Positions 1-9,718 of a stretch of DNA of 64,000 nt are shown one piece after another. Below the pieces are notes generated by a model. It made no database searches. It was given only the letters and a program-made list of their open reading frames with translations, and was not told the DNA's origin. The position numbers and the translations under genes were made by a program. Location: positions 223,970 to 287,969 of the forward strand of contig JBASRE010000059.1 of the NCBI GenBank assembly GCA_049273695.1, read 5' to 3'. This DNA comes from UBA11740 sp049273695. GTDB lineage: Bacteria > Acidobacteriota > Blastocatellia > Pyrinomonadales > Pyrinomonadaceae. How positions within the stretch are numbered: the stretch's first letter is position 1; each line of letters opens with the position of its first letter.

Positions 1-51
1 ATTGGCTTGGCGACCATCGGTGTGCAGCGGCAATCGCAGGCTAGCACAGCA

Positions 52-219
52 AATGGTGAATAGTGAATCGTGAATGGTAAATAAAAAGAAGGGTGAATCG
101 TAAATCGTGAATAGATTTTCCGACTCAGGAGTCGAATCGAAGTTTCTATTCACGATTTACCATTTACCATTTACGGTCTTATATCTATTTACGATTTACC
201 ATTTACCATTTACCTTCTT
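52..219. repeat. Word-type inverted repeat array (GTGAATC / GATTTAC words)
   Basis: Degenerate copies of GTGAATC/GTAAATG words at 52-116 are mirrored by GATTTACCATTTACC words at 149-219, so the region can fold on itself. The right arm ends four bases before the ATG of the next gene. No coding potential is visible here. Confidence 0.8.
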
Positions 220-222
220 TCA

Positions 223-1119
223 ATGCGCGCGCTTCGCGACATTCGTGTAGGTCCAGCCGGTTGGTCATATGCCGACTGGCGCGGTCGCGTCTTTCCCGAA
301 AGCGCCGGTACGAAGTTCGACACACTGTCACTGGTTGCGAAGTATTTCGACACCGCCGAGATCAACAGCAGCTTTTATCACCCGCCCTCGCCTGAGACGG
401 CCCGGTCCTGGCTGCGCCGTATCGAGCACAATCCGAACTTCGTTTTCACGGCAAAGCTCTTTCGCGCCTTCACACACGAGCGCGGCAAAGGGACTGCGGA
501 AGACGAGAAGCTTTTTCGCGAAGGACTGGATCCGCTGATGGAGGCGGGCAAACTCGGCGCGGTGCTGATTCAGTTTCCGTGGTCGTTCAAAAACGAAATG
601 GATGAGCGCAACTACCTGAATCAGCTCGTGGGAACATTCAAAGACTATCCGCTGGTCGTCGAGTTGCGGCACGAGTCATGGAACAACGCGCGCGTGCTGC
701 AAACGCTTGAAGACCTCGGCGTCGGATTGTGTGATATCGATCAGCCTTTGTTTCACAACTCGATCAAACCGTCTGCGGAGGTAACGTCCGACATCGGTTA
801 CGTGCGTCTGCATGGCCGCAATTATCAGAACTGGTTTCGTGAAGAAGCGAACGTGCTGGAGCGTTACGATTATTTGTATGGGCCGGAAGAACTCGAGCCC
901 TGGGTAAATCGGATCAAAGAGGTCGCGCAGAAAGCCAAACAAACCTTTGTCATCACGAACAATCACGCGCGCGGGCAGAGTTTGGCAAATGCCTTCGAAA
1001 TTCTCGCGGAGCTGGAAGAAGAAAAAGTCCCCGGGCCGGCGAAGTTGATCGAAACATATCCGCGGCTGTCGGAATCGGTTGAGCCAGATGATGAATCGGC
1101 GCAACGGGCGTTGTTCTGA
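223..1119 (+). CDS. DUF72 (YecE-like) protein
   Basis: 298 residues, the full length of the DUF72/YecE family, a TIM-barrel-like fold of unknown biochemical role. Family hallmarks are visible: an N-terminal VGPAGWSYADWRG, FVFTAKLFRAFTH near residue 85, VELRHESW near 146 and YVRLHGRN near 190. The chosen ATG fits the family start, although an inverted-repeat array ends only four bases upstream and no Shine-Dalgarno sequence is visible. The gene stands alone, and the downstream KAP gene has its own leader. The family assignment is secure, but no specific function can be given. Confidence 0.9.
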   Translation: MRALRDIRVGPAGWSYADWRGRVFPESAGTKFDTLSLVAKYFDTAEINSSFYHPPSPETARSWLRRIEHNPNFVFTAKLFRAFTHERGKGTAEDEKLFREGLDPLMEAGKLGAVLIQFPWSFKNEMDERNYLNQLVGTFKDYPLVVELRHESWNNARVLQTLEDLGVGLCDIDQPLFHNSIKPSAEVTSDIGYVRLHGRNYQNWFREEANVLERYDYLYGPEELEPWVNRIKEVAQKAKQTFVITNNHARGQSLANAFEILAELEEEKVPGPAKLIETYPRLSESVEPDDESAQRALF

Positions 1120-1140
1120 TCACGGGGATCTGGAAAATAT

Positions 1141-1169
1141 TTGACAGGTTCGCGCGCTCGTAGCATCTT
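1141..1169 (+). promoter_or_regulatory. Possible sigma70-type promoter before the KAP gene
   Basis: A perfect TTGACA at 1141-1146 is followed 17 bases later by a weak -10 (CATCTT, 1164-1169). It lies 47 bases before the TTG start of the KAP gene. The -35 is convincing but the -10 is poor, so this is tentative. Confidence 0.3.
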
Positions 1170-1215
1170 AGGGCGCGGTTACCTTTAACTCCTTCTTTAA
1201 GAAAGGTGAACCTGA

Positions 1216-3963
1216 TTGGCAAACTCACCACCTACATCCCCTGCAGCCAATTACGAGGACCAGTTTCTAAAGATTCTCAACAACGAAGACAAGTACAACC
1301 CTGACCTTCCTTCGCGCGATCGTGGTTTTGTGGTTTTGGTGCGCGGAACTTCAAGTCTCGCGCGGCTGCAAGACCTTTGCTTTGACAAGCGACAGGATTA
1401 TAACCAGTGCCTGACCGCGCGATATCGCCTGAAGCCGCCCAGCATCTTTGGGACCCTGTTAGTTTCTTTCGTCTCAGATCTAAAAAAGATCTTTGCTGAT
1501 GAAAATGATGTAAAAGGGAGCTTAAAGCCGGCTCCTTCTGAGGCTGTATGGCGCGATCTGGCGTTCTCAAGCCTAACTTTCATAGGTCCTCACAAAGCCT
1601 GGCCCCAGCGGACGTATCCGAAACGCGCTCTTCAGAGCGCTGAAGAAGTGGAACTTGAGCATAAATATTCGGCAGAAGTAGTTCAGGATGTTTTGAACAT
1701 CGCACACGAGTCACGCGGTGACCTGACGCCAGAACAGTTGAAAGTAATAATCGGCTCCTTTGGCCTTAGTTCGGATACGTTCTCGAATAAGAGGAGCGCC
1801 GCATTGGACCCTGGTGACAGGCTTGTTCTGTTTGCCGAGGTAACCGAAGACGCAGCCAGCTTGGACGAATGGAACGCTGCCAAGGAAACCCTCTTCAATC
1901 GTTTGCCCGAGCGCATGGGGCTCGTGCTTTCGGGCGCACCTGCGGATTTTAAGCTCACCGGTGATGACGGTACCGCTGATCCGCATTTTCTCGATCTTAG
2001 TTTGCCCGAAGTAGAAGACAGCGCCGTGACTACAAGGTCAGTGGTGAAGTTCTCGAATGCTTCGTTCCATCGGGACCAGCCAGCGAGCAAGGACGAACTT
2101 GATGTTAACGATTATGCGAACGCCCTGGCCCGCTTCATTCTTCACAAGCAGACGCTGCCTCCCCTGACCGTGGGGATTCACGGCCGCTGGGGGAAAGGAA
2201 AATCGTCCTTCATGAAGATGGTCGATCATGCCCTGGTCAAACATGCCGATATGAATATCCAGCGACCCAAGATTTGGCGCTGGCAACCAAGGCGAGCAAT
2301 TCCACCCGAGTTGGCGAGCAACCCGTTAACTAGATTTATTCGGCGGCTGGAGGCTGTACCAACGGAAGAGCCGGCCCAGACGGAAAAATGGAACGACGTA
2401 GTCGTCGAACTGATCCGGACTGAACCGGACGTGCAGAAATTGCTTACCGCGAAAGAACCCGCTGAACCCAAGGCCAAAGCCGAACGACAAAGAAAAATTG
2501 ACGACTTTAAAGACCGGCAGAAGCGCGAGACCCGACTTTGGGGCACGATGCTTCGGAAGGCCCAACAGAACGTCGTCAGTGTGTGGTTCAATGCCTGGCA
2601 ATTTGAAGACGCCAAACAAACCTGGGCCGGTCTTGCCAGCCAGATCAGCGAGCGCATGGAAGCGGCACTGCCATGGCATTCGCGTCAATGGCTAAAAATC
2701 CGTTACTCCGTTAAAGAGCGTAAATCAGAATTGGTGCTCAACGTTCTGATACCGCTGGCGGTTGTTTTGGTAGTCGCCGGGCTTGTCTGGTTTGGGCCGC
2801 TCGACAGCTTTAAGCCTGGCAACTCCGATTCGGACCTGGCGCGCTTGCTTCGTCTGCTGCTGCCCAGTTCCGGGTTGCTAACAATCTGGTTTGCGAGCAC
2901 GCAATTTCTGAAAGTGACTCAACCTGTCAGCGAACGCGTGCTCACGTATGTGCGACTGCCAAACTATCGAGAACAGATGGGTTTCCAGCATCGGGTGAAG
3001 GACGATCTGCGATTCGTGTATCAATTCCTCTGTAAGCGTCGCAAGAATTGCCGGCTGGTAATCTACATTGACGATCTCGATCGCTGTTCCGAAGGTAAGA
3101 TCATGGAGCTGCTTCAAGCGATCAATCTGATCCTAGCCAGTTGTGAGTTCTTCGTCTTCGTCGGCATGGACACCGAGATGATCTATCGCGCGATCGGGTC
3201 GCACTACAAGGAAAATATGCCTGACCGATTCGCGGAAAATTATTTGCGCAAGATCATTCAGATCTCGTTCTACCTGCCGGAGTCGAAACCTGAGGATCGA
3301 TTGGCGTACGTGAATAGTCTTTTCAGTTGGAAGGCGAGAGCTGGAATAGCTGAGCCTACGGCAGAGGCTGAACCAACCGCGCCCAGGGCGACAGTGACGA
3401 CGGCGCCACCGTCGGGCACGTTGGCCTACGATCTGGATCGCGTCTTAGATCTGATTTCAATCCATTACGAGGACGTTGAAGACACGGCTGACGAATTGAA
3501 AGCGCTTCACGATTATGTTCAGTTTCTTGATGACAACCCGCGCGAGATCAAGCGCCTCGTGAACCTCCACCGGCTCATCAAGATCCTGCTTCAAAAACCC
3601 AACACTGATTGGCAAGCCCCGCGGCAACGAAAGCTGGTCAAGTGGCTGGTGTTCTGCGACGCGTGGCCTCACCTGGTTGACGATGTTCTTACCCGAAACG
3701 AGGGGGAGTCAACGGATTGTCTGCGGGAGCTCGCCAATAAACTGGAGACACACGGAAAGAATAGTCGAAACAATTTGCCTTATCTGAAGAACTTTCAAGA
3801 TTTTATCAACCTCAACGCCGACGATGTTTTGTCAGATACGGATCTCGACGACGATTTCAAGCGCGCCGCCTATCTCTCTCAGTTGATAAGGGAATCGCCT
3901 GAGATTTCGCCACTTCGCAACGGTAGCGTGGGCAATGCTTACGGAACCAGCTTTCTACTTTGA
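1216..3963 (+). CDS. KAP family P-loop NTPase, membrane-associated
   Basis: 915 residues. Walker A is HGRWGKGKS near residues 322-330 and Walker B is LVIYIDDLDRC near 612-622, the arrangement of KAP NTPases, which carry membrane segments inserted inside the P-loop domain. Two hydrophobic segments (about 508-530 and 548-566) lie between the Walker motifs. The N-terminal 300 residues form an extra domain I do not recognise. Start is TTG at 1216, preceded by GAAAGGTGA at 1201-1209; no ATG gives the same frame nearby. KAP NTPases occur in bacterial defence and signalling contexts, but nothing in the neighbouring genes fixes a role. It ends 6 bases from the convergent peptidase gene. Confidence 0.85.
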   Translation: MANSPPTSPAANYEDQFLKILNNEDKYNPDLPSRDRGFVVLVRGTSSLARLQDLCFDKRQDYNQCLTARYRLKPPSIFGTLLVSFVSDLKKIFADENDVKGSLKPAPSEAVWRDLAFSSLTFIGPHKAWPQRTYPKRALQSAEEVELEHKYSAEVVQDVLNIAHESRGDLTPEQLKVIIGSFGLSSDTFSNKRSAALDPGDRLVLFAEVTEDAASLDEWNAAKETLFNRLPERMGLVLSGAPADFKLTGDDGTADPHFLDLSLPEVEDSAVTTRSVVKFSNASFHRDQPASKDELDVNDYANALARFILHKQTLPPLTVGIHGRWGKGKSSFMKMVDHALVKHADMNIQRPKIWRWQPRRAIPPELASNPLTRFIRRLEAVPTEEPAQTEKWNDVVVELIRTEPDVQKLLTAKEPAEPKAKAERQRKIDDFKDRQKRETRLWGTMLRKAQQNVVSVWFNAWQFEDAKQTWAGLASQISERMEAALPWHSRQWLKIRYSVKERKSELVLNVLIPLAVVLVVAGLVWFGPLDSFKPGNSDSDLARLLRLLLPSSGLLTIWFASTQFLKVTQPVSERVLTYVRLPNYREQMGFQHRVKDDLRFVYQFLCKRRKNCRLVIYIDDLDRCSEGKIMELLQAINLILASCEFFVFVGMDTEMIYRAIGSHYKENMPDRFAENYLRKIIQISFYLPESKPEDRLAYVNSLFSWKARAGIAEPTAEAEPTAPRATVTTAPPSGTLAYDLDRVLDLISIHYEDVEDTADELKALHDYVQFLDDNPREIKRLVNLHRLIKILLQKPNTDWQAPRQRKLVKWLVFCDAWPHLVDDVLTRNEGESTDCLRELANKLETHGKNSRNNLPYLKNFQDFINLNADDVLSDTDLDDDFKRAAYLSQLIRESPEISPLRNGSVGNAYGTSFLL

Positions 3964-3969
3964 TCGTGC

Positions 3970-5655
3970 CTATCTCGCCAGCGGATAGATCGGCTCGATA
4001 TCGACCGGCACGTTCTTCAACTTATCCAACGCGCCCTTCATCGGCGGACGAATGTTGGCGTATTTGTCGAGGATCGCCGTCGCTTTCTCGTAAGAACCTT
4101 CCGCTTCAATTGTCAGCAGCTCGTTGCCCAGCTTATTTACGGCCGCACGGATCTTTGATTCATCGATGCTGAATTTGCCCGTGCGCTCGTTGAACTTGAT
4201 CGCGCCTTCGTCGGTGAAGTAATTGAATTGCAGCGCCACGCCACGCCCGTGCGATTCGGTGATGCCGAAACGAACTGAGCGAAACATGCTCGCCAGGTAA
4301 GTCGTGTACAGGGTCCGCTGCATCCCCCGATCAATCACGCCCTTGTCGATCAGATACTGCAACGCCCAGAGGCCGGTGACGTCAGCTTTCGCTTCTTCGA
4401 TCGAAGAATACTTTTCTTTGAGTTGGAGACGTGGCGTTGTCGCCTGGCCATTTACAGTTATGTTGTGCGGTCCGAGGCCGTGCACCACTTCATGCATCAG
4501 GATGTGCGTGAAGAATGAATCGAACGCGACATTGCGTTGTTGTGCAGGTTCCAGGACGATCCGTGAAATCGGAATCAGAACTTTATTGAATTTTGCGTCC
4601 TGGACGTTTTTCAACATCGTGCGTTTCGCGCCTTTCTCTTTGACGACGCGTTCATCGTTCGGGAGGTTGAAGGCGGCCGTCTGCACGCCGCTGTTTCCCT
4701 CTCCTGAGCTAAAGATGTTGTTAACCACGCGAATCGGCGACGCGGCGCCGAGCTTCGGGTTGCGATACTTGGGATCCATCGGCAGGTGGTCTTCAAGCTC
4801 CTGCAGATATTGGCTGAACTTTTTCAGCTTCTCTGTTTCCGCGTCATCGCGCAGCGTCACATAAGCCTCGAACGCGGCTTTGTAACCGAACAGCTCATCT
4901 TCGTAAGTTTCATAAGGGCCGATGGTGACTTCGATCGGTGAGTCCAAATCCATCCAAGCCACATCACTGTCGTAGTAATCGTTCGAAGCGAACGCGGCAG
5001 CACGCTTGTTCAAATAATCACGCAGCGACGCGTTCGTCGTTAGCGCGGCAGCTTCGCGAAGTGACTTCGCCGCAGGTTCAAGGAACTCGCGATACTCTTC
5101 GCTGTACGGGACGACTTTGAGCTTGCCGTTCGCGTCACGCCGAATCGCGTAGAAGTAACCGGTCGCCTTCTCTTTCTCAGCCGCCGCCAAAGTCTCCAAC
5201 CAGGCGTTGAACTCCTCCTTAGTCATGTCTTCGGGGTAGTGATTTGCGCCGGCGAGTTTCGAGGGAATGTCATCGATGAACGGCTGCTTTTCGTCCAGCC
5301 GCGACCAGGGACCGTCGTTGATCAGGAAGTAATGAAGCAGCATGCGACTCATCGGCGTGCGATCGGCTTCAAGCTTTCGCTTCAGCGCCTCGTTTCCCGA
5401 CCACACCTGTCGCAGGAACAACGGATCGAAAAGCTTCGCGGCCGCAATGATCTTTCTGAGCGCCAGACGATCTTTCGGTGTCAATCGTGCTGTGCTCGCG
5501 GTGAGCACCGTCGGCGAAAAGCGCCGAATCTTCACTGCCAGCTCACCCGGATCTGAAGCGCGAGGACGTTCGGGAACGCGAGTCTGCGCGACCAGAGGTG
5601 CCGCAAGAAACGCAGATATCAAAAGCAGCGAAAGTAATTGCTTGAATAACGACAT
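3970..5655 (-). CDS. Secreted zinc peptidase, dipeptidyl-peptidase III (M49)-like
   Basis: 561 residues when started at the ATG preceded by GGAAGGGAAAGAGC; this start gives a clean signal peptide (MSLFKQLLSLLLISAF...). A longer frame would read through the repeat at 5703-5778 and is rejected. The zinc site is HEVVH near residue 385 and a glutamate-rich EEAKAD near 418 supplies the third ligand, as in the EECRAE motif of M49 peptidases. Canonical M49 enzymes use HExxGH; this one has the plain HExxH spacing. Probably an exported or periplasmic metallopeptidase acting on small peptides; the substrate is unknown. Confidence 0.8.
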   Translation of the reverse strand: MSLFKQLLSLLLISAFLAAPLVAQTRVPERPRASDPGELAVKIRRFSPTVLTASTARLTPKDRLALRKIIAAAKLFDPLFLRQVWSGNEALKRKLEADRTPMSRMLLHYFLINDGPWSRLDEKQPFIDDIPSKLAGANHYPEDMTKEEFNAWLETLAAAEKEKATGYFYAIRRDANGKLKVVPYSEEYREFLEPAAKSLREAAALTTNASLRDYLNKRAAAFASNDYYDSDVAWMDLDSPIEVTIGPYETYEDELFGYKAAFEAYVTLRDDAETEKLKKFSQYLQELEDHLPMDPKYRNPKLGAASPIRVVNNIFSSGEGNSGVQTAAFNLPNDERVVKEKGAKRTMLKNVQDAKFNKVLIPISRIVLEPAQQRNVAFDSFFTHILMHEVVHGLGPHNITVNGQATTPRLQLKEKYSSIEEAKADVTGLWALQYLIDKGVIDRGMQRTLYTTYLASMFRSVRFGITESHGRGVALQFNYFTDEGAIKFNERTGKFSIDESKIRAAVNKLGNELLTIEAEGSYEKATAILDKYANIRPPMKGALDKLKNVPVDIEPIYPLAR

Positions 5656-5702
5656 GCTCTTTCCCTTCCGTAGTCTGCACGAAAATAAGTTTTGGTTCTT
5701 GG

Positions 5703-5778
5703 GTTTCCCTCCCCGTAAACGGGAGGGGTCCGAAGCTGCAACCTCTCCCCCATCCCCTCTCCGCTCGCCGGAGAGGGG
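5703..5778. repeat. GC-rich palindromic repeat (CCCTCTCC family)
   Basis: Two hairpins: an imperfect CCCTCCCC / GGGAGGGG pair at about 5707-5729, and a 10-bp stem CCCCTCTCCG (5754-5763) pairing with 5769-5778. The same family occurs inside three coding sequences of this window (near 26.6, 32.9 and 63.0 kb). The gap 5656-5815 otherwise holds only the peptidase leader. Confidence 0.85.
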
Positions 5779-5815
5779 CCAAACCAGTTCGATTACGTGC
5801 AAAGGCCTTCGTTGA

Positions 5816-7261
5816 TTACAATGCCTGGCGGTTCTTCAGAATCTTCACAAACGATCCCGAACGCAGCTCGTCGTCAGTAAGGCTCGACAACTTCAACGCT
5901 TCCTCTTCGGTGATGGCGCCGGAATTCACCGCGCGCAGGAAGTAATTCAGCAGGCCCTGACCCGTGGCCGCATCGTCGAACACGTCGCCAACCAAAGTTG
6001 CTTTCGCAGCTTTCTCGACGAAATTGCGCAGACGCTCCGAAGCCGCGTCCAGGCTTTGCAGAAAGAACGCGTATACCGCCGCATAACGCGTCGGCAGTTG
6101 CGCCGGATGCAGGTCCCAGCCCTGGTAAAATCCGCCTACCAGTGAATGCTGAATGTGATCGTAATGCAGTTTCCACGCGCGATGAATCACCGCGCGATTC
6201 TCTTCGATTTGTTCCGGGGTGAGCGGCATACCTTCTGTCGCGCGATGCGGCCCGACCGGCATGATGTTCGTCGCGCCATCTGAGAGCCAGATGCCTGTAC
6301 CGGCAAACGAAACCTGCATCATGTGCTTCGCAAAGTCACATGAGGGATGCATCATGTGCTGATGCGCGGCAGTAATGCTGCAACTGGCGGTGTAATCATA
6401 AGTTCCGAAGTGCGCCGCGACGCAACGACCGCGCGCGGCCTGCAAAAGCAACGGCAGGTTGATCCGGCCTTCAGAGTTGATGATTGATTGCGTCGTTTCA
6501 ATCATCATCTCCATCTTCAAAGAGCCTGCCGCTAATCCAGTTTTCTTTTCGAGCAGATCGAAAATGTCCGCGAGCGCCGTGACTTGTTCCGGGGCAGTGA
6601 TCTTCGGCAGCGTGACTACGAAGTTCTGCGGCAGTTTCCCACCGGCTTTTTCCAGCAGAGTCGAAACAAACATGTCGAGGGTGCGCATGCTGCGGGCGCG
6701 CAACTCTTCATTGAAAGGCTTGATGCGAATACCGATGAAGGGCGGGAGCGTGTCGCCTTCTATTCCTTTCGCGACTTCCGCGGCGGCAGATTCGGCGTGG
6801 CCGTCCTCTTCCGCGTCGGGGCGGTTGCCATAGCCGTCTTCGAAATCTATGCGAAAGTCCTCAACCGGTTCGCGCTTCAGCTTTTCCTGCACACGCGTGA
6901 AAATCGTGTACGCCAGCCAGGCGGGCTTGTTTCCTTCACGAACCGCTCCGGAATCGGCTTCCAGACGGTTCTTCAAACCGGTTGCGTAGTCCAGAACGTC
7001 GGGCAACCCGCCGGATAACGGCAGTCCGAGCGCGCGCGCAAACACGACGAAGTCGCCCGCGTTTTCGGCGAGCGCGCGTTCCGCCACCTGGCCTAAGCGC
7101 TTGGCCGTGTCGGCGCGAAACAGATGCGCGCCGCCGTAAACCGTGTGCACCGGCTGGCGATGACCGGTTTCGCCGGGATACGAAATCGCCGCCGCCTCGT
7201 TTGCCTTACTCAGGTTCTCAACTATCGGTTTGAGAAAATTGTCAGAGAGAGATGCTGCCAT
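5816..7261 (-). CDS. CitE/HpcH aldolase-superfamily protein (DUF6986-like)
   Basis: 481 residues. Visible elements fit the malyl-CoA/citrate-lyase-beta TIM barrel: DFRIDFEDGYG near residue 140, FIGIRIKPF near 175, a MEMMIETTQSI segment near 253 with the conserved acidic residue, and AAHFGTYDYTAS near 285. It is longer than CitE proteins (about 300 residues), as in the DUF6986 group, which databases sometimes label 'phosphoenolpyruvate kinase' without proof. The predicted chemistry is metal-dependent C-C bond cleavage or formation; the substrate is unknown. Monocistronic by spacing. Confidence 0.7.
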   Translation of the reverse strand: MAASLSDNFLKPIVENLSKANEAAAISYPGETGHRQPVHTVYGGAHLFRADTAKRLGQVAERALAENAGDFVVFARALGLPLSGGLPDVLDYATGLKNRLEADSGAVREGNKPAWLAYTIFTRVQEKLKREPVEDFRIDFEDGYGNRPDAEEDGHAESAAAEVAKGIEGDTLPPFIGIRIKPFNEELRARSMRTLDMFVSTLLEKAGGKLPQNFVVTLPKITAPEQVTALADIFDLLEKKTGLAAGSLKMEMMIETTQSIINSEGRINLPLLLQAARGRCVAAHFGTYDYTASCSITAAHQHMMHPSCDFAKHMMQVSFAGTGIWLSDGATNIMPVGPHRATEGMPLTPEQIEENRAVIHRAWKLHYDHIQHSLVGGFYQGWDLHPAQLPTRYAAVYAFFLQSLDAASERLRNFVEKAAKATLVGDVFDDAATGQGLLNYFLRAVNSGAITEEEALKLSSLTDDELRSGSFVKILKNRQAL

Positions 7262-7309
7262 CTAAACGTCGTCTCCACCCTGGGGCTCGTGAAAACAGTT
7301 TGCGCCAGG

Positions 7310-8359
7310 TCATTTCATTAATAAGACAAGATTAGCCGCAGCGACTTGCGTGCGAATCTCGACTTCATTTGTGCGGGCATTGATCGTCAGATTCGCAACG
7401 GCGCTCTGCGCCAACGCGCGTCTGTCCGCCTTCATGCTCAGGACGAGCATTGCTGCAAGTTGCTTCAAGCCAGTCAAAGTGTCGCCCAGGTTTTTTGCAG
7501 ACGCCGGCGTGTCCGTGCGCGCGACGATCGTCAACGCGACGTCTGTGGCCGTCGTTCCGACTGAACCATAAGCCTGCCGGATCGAACCAACGTCCTTCGC
7601 GATCGCGTCGGTCCCAAGATTCAGGCTCGACCATAGCGTCTTCGGCACGTTTGCGCCAAAGCCGATCACGGCCTGTCGATCCCGCGTCGCGAGTGATACC
7701 AGTTCGACGCTGTCGCGACGCGCAGTTCTTCCGGCATCGATGACCGCGCGCACGGTTGCGGGCGTGCCCAGGGCGACCGTGTTTGCGTTCAGCGCCGTGA
7801 TCGCCAAATCACGAACGCGCATGTTCCATAACCCGAACAACTTCATCTCATCGTTGATTGCGAGCACGACGATGGTGGCGCCTCGATACTTTTCTTCACG
7901 AACCTTTCCCTTGCCTGACAGTCGGGCGGCGAGCGTGACGGCACGCGCATCGAATTTGCCTTGCGCGATCGCCACCGGCTCGAGCTTTGTCACCGTCGGT
8001 GACGGATGTGTGTAACGAGCGCTGACGACCACTCGCTCAAACGTACGCGGATCGATTCCCGTGTCCGTTTTGAACTTGTCCAACTCGGAATTGATGTGGG
8101 CGAGTTTCGCGGCGTCGCCGGCAAAGACGCGTGGCAGCGTCTCGTTCAGCAAGCGGTTAGCGTCAAGCACCACGACGCCATCCGACACAGGAACGAAAGA
8201 GAAGATGTCCGCCGTCTTCGCGCGCGACGTCGGTTGAGCGTTTGCGACTGACTGCCCGAGCACGACGCTGACAGCAAAAATGACGAGCGCGCTGATGCGC
8301 ATGAATGAGTGTTGTTTCACAGTTTGTCTCCGTACGGAAGTTTCGGAAGAGTTATTCAT
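7310..8359 (-). CDS. Secreted protein of unknown function
   Basis: 349 residues. After a charged N-terminus comes a signal-peptide-like segment MRISALVIFAVSVVLGQS ending in ANAQ. The rest alternates hydrophobic strands and alanine-rich helices with no cysteines or recognised motif. The ATG at 8359 has AAAGG seven bases upstream; an internal ATG at 8302 would give a more canonical signal peptide but has no visible ribosome-binding site. The mature protein is rich in Ala, Val and Thr. I do not recognise a family. Confidence 0.7.
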   Translation of the reverse strand: MNNSSETSVRRQTVKQHSFMRISALVIFAVSVVLGQSVANAQPTSRAKTADIFSFVPVSDGVVVLDANRLLNETLPRVFAGDAAKLAHINSELDKFKTDTGIDPRTFERVVVSARYTHPSPTVTKLEPVAIAQGKFDARAVTLAARLSGKGKVREEKYRGATIVVLAINDEMKLFGLWNMRVRDLAITALNANTVALGTPATVRAVIDAGRTARRDSVELVSLATRDRQAVIGFGANVPKTLWSSLNLGTDAIAKDVGSIRQAYGSVGTTATDVALTIVARTDTPASAKNLGDTLTGLKQLAAMLVLSMKADRRALAQSAVANLTINARTNEVEIRTQVAAANLVLLMK

Positions 8360-8391
8360 CCGATGCCTTTACTTCCCGAGTCGTTGGCCGT

Positions 8392-8482
8392 GTCAGAAGG
8401 CCGAGCGTAAGCGAGGGCACTTATGAGAGTCCAATTTGAGATCTGAGATCTCAACAGCCCTCCTAACGGTCGGGCTTCCGAC
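8392..8482. repeat. GTCAGAAG...GAGGGC inverted repeat
   Basis: Left arm 8392-8418 and right arm 8457-8482 are imperfect inverted copies of a unit reading GTCAGAAGCCCGACCGT. Between them lies a second small palindrome, TTGAGATC-TGA-GATCTCAA (8436-8454). The right arm ends two bases from the thiolase stop codon. A close copy of the unit lies inside the aconitase gene at 32807-32833. Confidence 0.85.
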
Positions 8483-8484
8483 AT

Positions 8485-9666
8485 TCAGTCCCGCTCAAGC
8501 AGCAGCGAAATTCCCATTCCGCCGCTAATGCAAAGGGTCGCCAGGCCGCGTTTTGCGTTTCGCTTCTTCATTTCGTGCAAGAGCGTCGTCGTAATCCGCA
8601 CGCCCGTGCAGCCGATCGGGTGCCCCAAAGCGATCGCGCCACCGTTTACGTTCAGCTTCTCCGGATCGAATTGCAAGTCACGATCGCAGGCGATAACTTG
8701 CGCGGCGAATGCTTCGTTCAACTCGACGAGATCGACATCGTTGAGCGTCAGCTTCTGTCTTTCGAGCAATGCGCGCGTCGCGGGTACCGGACCAATGCCC
8801 ATGATCTCGGGAGCCACACCACTAATCTCATAATCAATGATACGCGCGAACGGTTCAGCGCCTGATTCTTTCAAAGCTTCTTCGCTCATCACGACGACGG
8901 CCGCCGCGCCGTCAGTGATGCCTGAAGAATTGCCTGCCGTGATCGTTCCCTGTTTCGAGAACACTGGAGCAAGTTTGCGCAGGCTCTCGATCGAAGTATC
9001 GGCGCGCACGTGTTCGTCGGAGGCGAATGGAGTAACGTTTCCTTTTCGATCTTTGAGTTCGAGCGGCACGATTTCGGTGTCGAATCTTCCGGCATCGATG
9101 GCCGCCGCCGCTCTCTGCTGTGAACGCAGAGCGTATTCATCCTGCTCGTCACGCACGATCTCGTAACGATTCGCCAACTCTTCCGCCGTCTCTCCCATTA
9201 CCATTCCCGAAAGCGGATCATTAAAACCGTCGCGATACATTCCATCGACCAGTTCAACGTGGCCCAGACGCATTCCCCAACGCGCGCCTTCGGCGAAGTA
9301 AGGCACGCGCGACATGCTCTCAGTTCCACCGGCCATCACAATCCTGGCGCGACCGAGCATGATTTTTTCCGCCGCGAGAATGATCGCGCGCAAACCTGAC
9401 CCGCAGGCTTGATTCACGGTGAACGCGGGCACTTGCTCAGGCACGCCGGCGCGAAAAGTGATCTGCCGCGCCACGTTCGGTCCGCCGCCGGCCTGCCGCG
9501 CACAACCCCAGATCGAATCTTCAATCTGATCGGGCTGAATGTTCGCGCGGCGCAGGCTTTCTTTCGCGACTGCCACACCCATATCAGCGGCGGTCAAGTC
9601 CTTTAGCGAGCCTCCAAAACGGCCGATCGGAGTGCGCACTGCGGCTGTCAGAAAAACTGGTTTCAT
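8485..9666 (-). CDS. Acetyl-CoA acetyltransferase (thiolase)
   Basis: 393 residues from the ATG giving MKPVFLTAAVRTPIGRFGG, the standard thiolase N-terminus; a 44-residue upstream extension in frame is rejected as non-homologous. The acylated Cys is in NQACGSGLRA, the active-site His in GGAIALGHPIGCTG, and the second catalytic Cys in LCISGGMG near the C-terminus. It condenses or thiolytically cleaves acyl-CoA units in fatty-acid degradation or acetoacetyl-CoA formation. It stands alone, divergent from the PD-(D/E)XK-like gene across 52 bases that must carry both promoters. The family is certain; biosynthetic versus degradative role is not resolved. Confidence 0.95.
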   Translation of the reverse strand: MKPVFLTAAVRTPIGRFGGSLKDLTAADMGVAVAKESLRRANIQPDQIEDSIWGCARQAGGGPNVARQITFRAGVPEQVPAFTVNQACGSGLRAIILAAEKIMLGRARIVMAGGTESMSRVPYFAEGARWGMRLGHVELVDGMYRDGFNDPLSGMVMGETAEELANRYEIVRDEQDEYALRSQQRAAAAIDAGRFDTEIVPLELKDRKGNVTPFASDEHVRADTSIESLRKLAPVFSKQGTITAGNSSGITDGAAAVVVMSEEALKESGAEPFARIIDYEISGVAPEIMGIGPVPATRALLERQKLTLNDVDLVELNEAFAAQVIACDRDLQFDPEKLNVNGGAIALGHPIGCTGVRITTTLLHEMKKRNAKRGLATLCISGGMGISLLLERD

Positions 9667-9718
9667 CGAAATACTTTTGGAAATGTTAAGCTCTGCCGCG
9701 ATGTTAGCATAGCGGCCG

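Noticed and set aside
4304..4864. 186-residue frame opposite the M49 peptidase
   Set aside because: Lies fully within a gene with intact zinc motifs on the other strand; composition is that of a shadow frame.
5656..5802. N-terminal extension of the M49 peptidase
   Set aside because: It reads through a palindromic repeat, and the shorter start has a strong ribosome-binding site and a signal peptide.
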